DNA of 5,885 nt from a bacterium (lineage in GTDB: Bacteria > SZUA-79 > Acidulodesulfobacterales > Acidulodesulfobacteraceae). The notes beneath the pieces are model-generated. The model did not search any database. It worked only from the letters and a program-made list of their open reading frames with translations, and was not told the origin of the DNA. The stretch's first letter is position 1. The number at the start of each line of letters is the position of its first letter. Positions 1 to 4,875 of this stretch are shown one piece after another. The position numbers and the translations under genes are program-made. Where the stretch lies: contig JAJYWW010000079.1 in NCBI GenBank assembly GCA_021791295.1, forward strand, positions 1-5,885, written 5' to 3'.

Positions 1-962
1 AGAATAAAATTTATCTGCCATAATTTTTTGTGCTCAAGCGCTTTTTTGGCATAATACACGGATGCCCTGTAATTTTTAATTTCGTATTCGTCCAAGGCGG
101 CATTTGATAATGCCCTGTAATTATCCTGATTATAACTTAAGGCTTTTTTAAACATAATCAATGCAGTGCTGAAATCGTTTTGCGAAAACGATAAAACTCC
201 TTTTTTATTGTAAAAATTTGATTCTTGAATGCCTGATTTTTTAATGAAAGCTGTTTTTTTTGCTAATTTTCTATAAACTCTTTCGGATATATTTGATTTT
301 TTCTTTATTTTTTCATAATTTAAAGAAATAGCTTTTGGCTTTGCAGCGGTTTTTTTATTTTTCTTAACGATATATAAAAACGGATTTATAGTTCCGAAAT
401 CTTTCGGCTTCTTTATATATCGCTTCGATTTTAAAATGCTTTTTAACGCATCTTGTCTGCTTATAACATATACAGCTAAGATTGAAGAAAAATTTACCGA
501 ATTGTTTTTACTGATATTTTTACCGATATAGAATTTTTTAAAATTTATTTTATAATTATACTCTAAATCTTTAACAAAGGAATAAATATCGTCTGGATTT
601 CCCAAACCGGACACTTTAAAATAAAAATTTGCGGCTGTATTTTTTTTATTTAATCTTATAAATTTAACGACATTCAATTTTATTCGATATTCTTTTCCGG
701 CGCTTATAATTTCCGAAATGAAATATTTTTCGTTTTTATTGAAAGAGTATCCATAGCGTAAAATAGGAAAGTCGGTTTTTCTAATTCCTTTTATGCTTTC
801 GTCTATCTTGATTTGAATACTTTTTAGCTCGGCGATTCTTTTGTTTATAGACAAACTTATTTTACTTTCTTTTGCCGTAATGCTTTTATATATAAAAAAA
901 ACGGCAAAAGTCGATATTATAAGAAATGTTACGACAAAATAATATGCTATTTTTTTATTCAC
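1..962 (-). CDS. PilO-like membrane-anchored protein with C-terminal TPR repeats (partial, 3' end outside window)
   Basis: The open frame runs from a GTG at 962 to the window edge, giving 320 residues without a stop. Residues 6-26 form one hydrophobic membrane helix after a short basic start (VNKKIAYYF), so the body should face the periplasm. Residues 31-60 look like a short coiled coil. Residues 80-170 have the strand-helix-strand pattern of PilO/GspM-type ferredoxin-like domains, including NFYFKVSGLGNPDDIYSFV (112-130) and a following LE. A lysine-rich linker (about 178-245) leads to two TPR-like repeats at about 250-283 and 283-316 (ALIMFKKAL, ASVYYAKKAL). The family assignment is from pattern only. 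PilO proteins help build the inner-membrane platform of type IV pili; the added TPRs are not part of standard PilO and suggest a scaffold. GTG is chosen because an in-frame TAA lies 15 bp upstream, there is no ATG in between, and the next ATG is at residue 270. No Shine-Dalgarno is visible. Other pil genes are not in view. Confidence 0.7.
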   Translation of the reverse strand, partial: MNKKIAYYFVVTFLIISTFAVFFIYKSITAKESKISLSINKRIAELKSIQIKIDESIKGIRKTDFPILRYGYSFNKNEKYFISEIISAGKEYRIKLNVVKFIRLNKKNTAANFYFKVSGLGNPDDIYSFVKDLEYNYKINFKKFYIGKNISKNNSVNFSSILAVYVISRQDALKSILKSKRYIKKPKDFGTINPFLYIVKKNKKTAAKPKAISLNYEKIKKKSNISERVYRKLAKKTAFIKKSGIQESNFYNKKGVLSFSQNDFSTALIMFKKALSYNQDNYRALSNAALDEYEIKNYRASVYYAKKALEHKKLWQINFI

Positions 963-1029
963 GACATTATATATTTTTTAAAATTAAAATAATACATTAT
1001 ATATTTAATACATTATTAAAAATTTTAAG
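963..1029 (-). promoter_or_regulatory. AT-rich intergenic gap with short direct repeats and possible weak promoter for the PilO-like gene
   Basis: This 67-bp gap separates queD from the PilO-like gene. It is almost pure A/T. Reading on the minus strand, TTGACT (1033-1028, overlapping the queD stop codon) is followed after 17 bp by TATTAA (1010-1005), a weak sigma70-like pair. Two TATAAT hexamers (1002-997 and 972-967) also occur but have no good -35 at proper spacing. The plus-strand word acattatatattt occurs at 964-976 and 994-1006, and aatacattat at 991-1000 and 1007-1016. A promoter or regulator site is possible, but low-complexity DNA makes chance matches likely. Confidence 0.25.
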
Positions 1030-1413
1030 TCAATCAATTTTGTAATAAGACGCCATAGACGTATCCGTTTCATACACGTTTACGCTTTTCACGGCTATGC
1101 CGTTATGTTGCGTAGATTTAATTTTTTTTTCAAATTCGTTATATATATACATAGCTAAATTTTCCGCAGAAGGGTTTACGCTTAAAAAAAAATAGATCTC
1201 GTTGATAAACTTATGGTCGAGCGTTTCCAATACTTCGTTAAGATAATTTTTCAGCAGTTTAAAATCTATCGCTATTCCTATTTCGTTTAACTTAGATGCA
1301 GAAACGACGGCTTCAACCTTCCAGTTGTGCCCGTGAACGTTTTCGCATTTTCCCTGATAGCCTCTTAAAGCATGTGCAGACGAAAAACCCGACGTTATTT
1401 TTAAATCGAACAT
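1030..1413 (-). CDS. queD: 6-carboxy-5,6,7,8-tetrahydropterin synthase (QueD, 6-PTPS family)
   Basis: This 127-residue cytoplasmic enzyme belongs to the 6-pyruvoyl-tetrahydropterin synthase family. QueD turns 7,8-dihydroneopterin triphosphate into 6-carboxytetrahydropterin, the second step of queuosine and other 7-deazaguanine synthesis. The zinc-binding histidines are visible as H14 (FSSAHAL) and H27/H29 (CENVHGHNW). The catalytic Cys is C23; its spacing to the histidines, Cys-x3-His-x-His, is the pattern of bacterial QueD. D66-H67 (LDHKFIN) completes the catalytic set and E115 (VYETDTS) should bind the pterin ring. Length is normal and nothing is missing. The ATG at 1413 is the natural start because the conserved first strand (FDLKITSGFSSAH) follows at once; there is no clear Shine-Dalgarno. 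It lies 17 bp after the SurA-like gene, so the two are likely co-transcribed. No queC, queE or queF is in view. A role in another pterin pathway cannot be excluded, but the Cys motif favours QueD. Confidence 0.92.
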   Translation of the reverse strand: MFDLKITSGFSSAHALRGYQGKCENVHGHNWKVEAVVSASKLNEIGIAIDFKLLKNYLNEVLETLDHKFINEIYFFLSVNPSAENLAMYIYNEFEKKIKSTQHNGIAVKSVNVYETDTSMASYYKID

Positions 1414-1430
1414 AATTTTTTATTATTTTA

Positions 1431-2054
1431 TTATGAACCTGTAAAATTATCGTTAATTTGAATCTTTGCGTGCATTCTGAGATTTACGATCATATTTTTA
1501 AGTTTCTTCTTCAATTCGGCCGCATATTTTTGCTTTTGTTTTTTTGAAGTTCCTCTTCCGTTTTCGATGGTAAATAAAAAGAATTGCAGCCTGTATTTTA
1601 TAAATTTTTTTTCTATTAGAATTTTTTTAAAAAAATTATAGAAACTGTTTTTATCAAAACCAAACTTGCTTAAAAATACCGAAAAACTTGTATGCCTATG
1701 AAGAGCGGCAAACTTCTTTTTAAAATTTTGAGCCATAGCCTTTAAAGTAAGATTGTTTACAATTAAGCCTCCGGCCTTTTCCTGCTGATTAAGAATAATA
1801 ATCCTGTTTATATATATATTCGTCAAACGCTTTAACTCTCCTTTGGTTAACGTTTTGTTAATTTTAACATATTTTAAATTATTTACCATATTAAAATTAT
1901 ATAAAAAGTATAAATCATTAAGCGTTATAGGGGTATTGTCAACCGAGGCGGCTATAGAATCAACTTGAAATCCGCTTGAAACGTTAGCGGAAACCGACGT
2001 CAAAAAAAATGCAAAAAAAATCGACAGCCAAGCAGTTTTTATTTTATACTTCAT
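1431..2054 (-). CDS. Secreted SurA N-terminal-domain protein lacking a parvulin domain
   Basis: This 207-residue protein begins with a signal peptide: basic K2, K4, K6, a hydrophobic core at about 8-18, and a likely cleavage after A23 (VSA-N). The mature part starts VDSIAASVDNTPITLNDL (31-48), the classic opening of the SurA/PrsA chaperone domain, followed by helices with YINRIIILNQQEKAGG at about 82-97 and SVFLSKFGFDKNSFYNFF at about 124-141. The last 35 residues (ELKKKLKNMIVNLRMHAKIQI region) resemble the C-terminal helix and strand that pack on the N-domain in SurA. There is no parvulin prolyl-isomerase domain, so it should be a holdase-type chaperone for outer-membrane or secreted proteins in the periplasm rather than an isomerase. 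The client is unknown. It heads a minus-strand operon with queD and diverges from the histidine kinase gene 44 bp away. The ATG at 2054 fits the signal peptide; no Shine-Dalgarno is seen. Confidence 0.8.
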   Translation of the reverse strand: MKYKIKTAWLSIFFAFFLTSVSANVSSGFQVDSIAASVDNTPITLNDLYFLYNFNMVNNLKYVKINKTLTKGELKRLTNIYINRIIILNQQEKAGGLIVNNLTLKAMAQNFKKKFAALHRHTSFSVFLSKFGFDKNSFYNFFKKILIEKKFIKYRLQFFLFTIENGRGTSKKQKQKYAAELKKKLKNMIVNLRMHAKIQINDNFTGS

Positions 2055-2055
2055 T

Positions 2056-2080
2056 ATTTTTAATAGAAATTATTAAAAAT
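2056..2080. promoter_or_regulatory. Perfect 10-bp inverted repeat between divergent genes (possible operator)
   Basis: The 44-bp gap between the SurA-like start (2054) and the kinase start (2099) contains atttttaata (2056-2065), a 5-bp spacer (gaaat) and tattaaaaat (2071-2080), exact reverse complements. It occupies most of the space where both promoters must lie. A TATAAA at 2085-2090 could be a -10 for the kinase with a very short leader, but no matching -35 is clear. The dyad could be an operator or a cruciform. Being only A/T, it may also be chance. Confidence 0.35.
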
Positions 2081-2098
2081 TTATTATAAAATCTTACT

Positions 2099-3364
2099 AT
2101 GGATTACAATATAATATTTATATTTTATATTTTAATATTATCATTATTTTTATTTTTTTTATATATTTTTTTATTTAAAAATATACAGTATTTATTTGCT
2201 AAAAATAAATTAAGGGAATATACGCGCGAAATTGAAATTTATAAAACCATATTAAACAACATTGCGGAAGGGGTTGCCGTTATAAATAAAGAAAAAGAAA
2301 TCTTATTCGTAAACGAATCTTTCGGCAGAAATATAAGATCGGCAAAAACAGGCGGCAAAAATATTATTAATCAATTCGATTTTTTAACTAGAAATATAGA
2401 GCTTAATTCATTAATAGACGGAGCGGTTAAAAATAGTTTTTTTAAAATCGCCGAAAAAAAAATTTCTTATTACGATAGAGCCGAAAAAAAAACTGCCGAT
2501 TGCGTAATCTTTAAGATAAATAATAAGGATAAATATGCGGTAATAGTAAAAGATATAACCGACATACAGAAAATAGAAGATATCAGATCGTCTTTTATTC
2601 AGAACGTTTCCCATGAATTACAAACGCCTGTGACGGCTATAACCGGTTTCGCCGAAACTTTAAAAAACGGAGCTATAGACAACCCTTCCGTCAGGTTGAA
2701 ATTCGTGAATATAATCGAACAGCACGCAAAACGGCTTCGATTTTTAATTGACGACCTGATTACGCTTTCCAATATCGAAACGGAAAAGTTTCCGGTTAAG
2801 CTAGAAAATATCGATATTAAAACTAATATAGAAAATTCTTTAATTTTATTTGAACGCGAAATAAAAGAAAAAAATTTATCCGTCATTAATAAAGCAAAAA
2901 ACGATATATTTATTTCAGACCCCGGCAAAATCAGCCTTATTATAAACAACCTTATTCAGAATGCCGTGAAATACGCCAATAAAAACGGCATAGTGTCGAT
3001 AGAAGGGTACGCCGGCGGCAAGACGGCGGCAATGAATTTTATTTCTGAAACGGAAGAAACATCGGTTTTGTGGAATTTTTATTTCCTTAGTGAAAACGAC
3101 TCGCAATTTCTTTTCTTTTCAATAAGCGACAACGGCATCGGCGTAAATTATACTAATCTTTTAAGGCTCGGCGAAAGATTTTTCAGGATAGACGGTTCGC
3201 ATAAAAATTCGGCAAAAGGTTCAGGGCTTGGTCTGGCTATCGTCAAACATACGCTGAAATTCCTGAGAGGCAGTGCAGTCATTAAAAGCAGTATGGGAAA
3301 CGGATTTAAGTTTTCTTTCATTATACCGGTTAAAACGGTTAAACAAAATTTAACTCCGGAATAG
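2099..3364 (+). CDS. PhoR-type sensor histidine kinase with single TM helix and cytoplasmic PAS domain
   Basis: This 421-residue kinase has one strongly hydrophobic N-terminal helix (residues 4-26) and almost no periplasmic part, so it senses in the membrane or cytoplasm. A PAS-like domain spans about 46-155 (ILNNIAEGVAVINKEKEIL). The HisKA dimerisation domain follows with the H-box SHELQTPVT; H172 is the phospho-accepting histidine and the E173/T176 pair is the pattern of kinases that also dephosphorylate their partner. The ATPase domain has its N-box at N284/N288 (NNLIQNAVKYA), G1 at D344-G348 (DNGIGV), F-box ERFFRID (359-365) and G2 GSGLGLA (374-380). N288 to D344 is 56 residues, about 20 more than usual, through an insert at about 302-335. 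All catalytic motifs are intact. No response regulator is adjacent, so the partner and signal are unknown. The 3' end overlaps mqnA by 26 bp tail to tail. No clear Shine-Dalgarno precedes the ATG. Confidence 0.93.
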   Translation: MDYNIIFIFYILILSLFLFFLYIFLFKNIQYLFAKNKLREYTREIEIYKTILNNIAEGVAVINKEKEILFVNESFGRNIRSAKTGGKNIINQFDFLTRNIELNSLIDGAVKNSFFKIAEKKISYYDRAEKKTADCVIFKINNKDKYAVIVKDITDIQKIEDIRSSFIQNVSHELQTPVTAITGFAETLKNGAIDNPSVRLKFVNIIEQHAKRLRFLIDDLITLSNIETEKFPVKLENIDIKTNIENSLILFEREIKEKNLSVINKAKNDIFISDPGKISLIINNLIQNAVKYANKNGIVSIEGYAGGKTAAMNFISETEETSVLWNFYFLSENDSQFLFFSISDNGIGVNYTNLLRLGERFFRIDGSHKNSAKGSGLGLAIVKHTLKFLRGSAVIKSSMGNGFKFSFIIPVKTVKQNLTPE

Positions 3365-4223
3365 ATTTTATAATTTTGTATTTGTAAAGCAATTCGGTAT
3401 AAATATTAAAACCCCTTATTTCGTCGGGTCCTAAATTAAAACTCAGACAGTCCGTCCAATATTCCATAAGCTCTTCAAAAGATATGAAGTCATAATCGCC
3501 GGATTTTATCACCGTTTCGGCTGCATCTTTAAAACCGGATAGCGCTTTTCTTTTTGATTCTATCAAATAATCGTATAAAACGGAAAATTCATTTTTATTG
3601 CCGTCGTAAGATTCTTTTCTTATTATAAAAAGAGCAAAAACAAAAGGGAATGACGTATGCCTGTACCATAAATCCGCTAAGTCGTACGCATAATAGCCGT
3701 CGGGAATATTTTTTACAAGTTTTAAGGCATTATTGCCTATATGAAGAAAACTGCTTCCTTCAGCTATTTTTTTATAATAATCCGAATCTATCTCAAGTTC
3801 TAAATTATCGTTTTGTTTCAATGTTAAAAATTTCATTGCGTTTAAATCCATTTTATAGAATTCTGCCAATAAAACCTTCAATAAATTTACCGAGGTAAGA
3901 GTTTCCGGCGTAACGTATACCGTTTCGTTCTTATTGAAATCCTCTATGGATTTATTTGAAAAAAGATATATGCTTTTTACTTTTTTCTTAGAACTTATTG
4001 ATAGGTTGGGGAATATATAGGAATTACGGTAATTGGAAATATAGTAAAATGAAGATGAAGGGCTAATATCTATGCCTCCGGATTGTAATTTGCCGTTCAA
4101 AAAAGCAGGCGTTCCGGAAATAAAATCCGCAAAATTATTCTTGTTTTCGTCTTTAAGTATTTTTTTTAAATAATAATAGACAGGATATACGTTAAGATAA
4201 TTTATCTCACCTATTTTAATCAT
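3339..4223 (-). CDS. mqnA: Chorismate dehydratase MqnA (futalosine menaquinone pathway)
   Basis: MqnA removes water from chorismate to form 3-[(1-carboxyvinyl)oxy]benzoate, the first step of the futalosine route to menaquinone, in the cytoplasm. The 294-residue protein opens with the family signature IGEINYLNVYP (4-14), then GTPAFLNGKL (37-46), IDISPSSSFYY (51-61), TPETLTSVNLLKVLL (105-119), and DLADLWYRHTSFPFVFALF (181-199). The usual LLIGDxAL is here FLHIGNNAL (159-167), with Asn for the common Asp. Length is near the family norm. The ATG at 4223 is chosen because the conserved first strand starts at residue 2; the frame is open further upstream to 4349, but that part overlaps the HAD gene and has no homology. 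The start lies 16 bp after the HAD stop, with only a weak AGG about 10 bp before it. The 3' end overlaps the convergent kinase gene by 26 bp. Other mqn genes are not in the window. MqnA-like solute-binding proteins exist, but there is no signal peptide here. Confidence 0.9.
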   Translation of the reverse strand: MIKIGEINYLNVYPVYYYLKKILKDENKNNFADFISGTPAFLNGKLQSGGIDISPSSSFYYISNYRNSYIFPNLSISSKKKVKSIYLFSNKSIEDFNKNETVYVTPETLTSVNLLKVLLAEFYKMDLNAMKFLTLKQNDNLELEIDSDYYKKIAEGSSFLHIGNNALKLVKNIPDGYYAYDLADLWYRHTSFPFVFALFIIRKESYDGNKNEFSVLYDYLIESKRKALSGFKDAAETVIKSGDYDFISFEELMEYWTDCLSFNLGPDEIRGFNIYTELLYKYKIIKSIPELNFV

Positions 4224-4239
4224 AAAATGGTTGCCTGTA

Positions 4240-4875
4240 TTACGGTAAAATTTGCGAAATTTCTTTGTATAAATAGTCGGGATTATATCCTTTAAGTTCG
4301 TCGTATCGGTGATTTCCGGAAGCAACGGCGCATATATGAATACCGGCATTTTTTGCGGCCATTATGTCTATCGGGGAATCGCCGATTAATATAGTATTCT
4401 CTTTTGGAATAGCGGTAATCTCTACAATTTTGTTTATCATTTCCGGCGACGGCTTGCCTTCTAAACCGTCGAATACTCCGTAAACATAATCAAAAAGACC
4501 TGCTATCTGCAGATGCTTCAAAAGTTCGCGGGATATAGAACCTGTTTTATTAGTCGCAACGCTGAGAGTTTTATTTTCGTTTTTTAATTTTAAAAGAAGC
4601 TCTTTTGCGCCTTTTATTAACGTTGTTTTATCGAAACAGACTTCCGTGTATTTTTTTCTAAAAACTGCGATAGCTTCTTCTTCATTCTCTTTTCCGAAAA
4701 GTTTGCCGAGTAGGCCTTCAAGCGGAACGCCGACGTAAGAGCTGGATTCTTCCGGCGTTATCTGTCTGCTTTGAAATTTAGAAAATACGGCGTCGAATGC
4801 ATCGTTTATAGCTTCAAATGAATCTATAAGCGTTCCGTCTAAATCAAAAATTATTGAATTATATTTTTTTAAAAT
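4240..4875 (-). CDS. HAD-superfamily phosphatase (phosphoglycolate phosphatase-like) with apparent ATT start
   Basis: Read from ATT at 4875 this is 211 residues, a normal length for Gph/PpaX-type HAD hydrolases. All four motifs are present: motif I FDLDGTLIDS with nucleophile D11 and acid/base D13, motif II T108 (SVATNK), motif III K141 (GKPSP) and motif IV IGDSPID with D166/D170 for Mg2+. A helical cap lies at about 18-85. The likely role is hydrolysis of a small phosphate ester such as 2-phosphoglycolate; the exact substrate cannot be read. There is no ATG, GTG or TTG in frame between the upstream stop (4926-4924) and a TTG at 4521 that would remove motif I and the cap. ATT at 4875 gives a typical N-terminus (MLKKYNSIIFDLDGT), sits 9 bp after GAGAGG and overlaps the galT end by 7 bp, suggesting translational coupling. 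A -1 frameshift from galT or a base error are alternatives. mqnA follows after 16 bp. Confidence 0.85.
   Translation of the reverse strand: MLKKYNSIIFDLDGTLIDSFEAINDAFDAVFSKFQSRQITPEESSSYVGVPLEGLLGKLFGKENEEEAIAVFRKKYTEVCFDKTTLIKGAKELLLKLKNENKTLSVATNKTGSISRELLKHLQIAGLFDYVYGVFDGLEGKPSPEMINKIVEITAIPKENTILIGDSPIDIMAAKNAGIHICAVASGNHRYDELKGYNPDYLYKEISQILP

Noticed and set aside
1414..1430. preQ1 riboswitch or own promoter in front of queD
   Set aside because: Only 17 bp of A/T-rich sequence separates it from the upstream gene, too little for a riboswitch, and no aptamer-like pattern is present.
2599..2949. Minus-strand open frame of 116 codons inside the kinase gene
   Set aside because: It lies opposite the HisKA and ATPase motifs of an intact kinase and has no signal, domain or ribosome binding site of its own.
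3338..3354. Stem-loop at the kinase/mqnA junction as an intrinsic terminator
   Set aside because: The stem is 6 bp of mostly A/T with a 5-nt loop and no run of T after it on either strand, so it is too weak to call.
4224..4349. Extension of mqnA upstream to an ATG at 4349
   Set aside because: The 42 extra residues overlap the HAD gene, show no family similarity, and the true N-terminal signature begins right after the ATG at 4223.
4240..4521. A 93-residue protein starting at TTG 4521
   Set aside because: It is only the C-terminal half of the HAD phosphatase. The same frame continues upstream through motifs I and II, so the TTG is an internal leucine codon.
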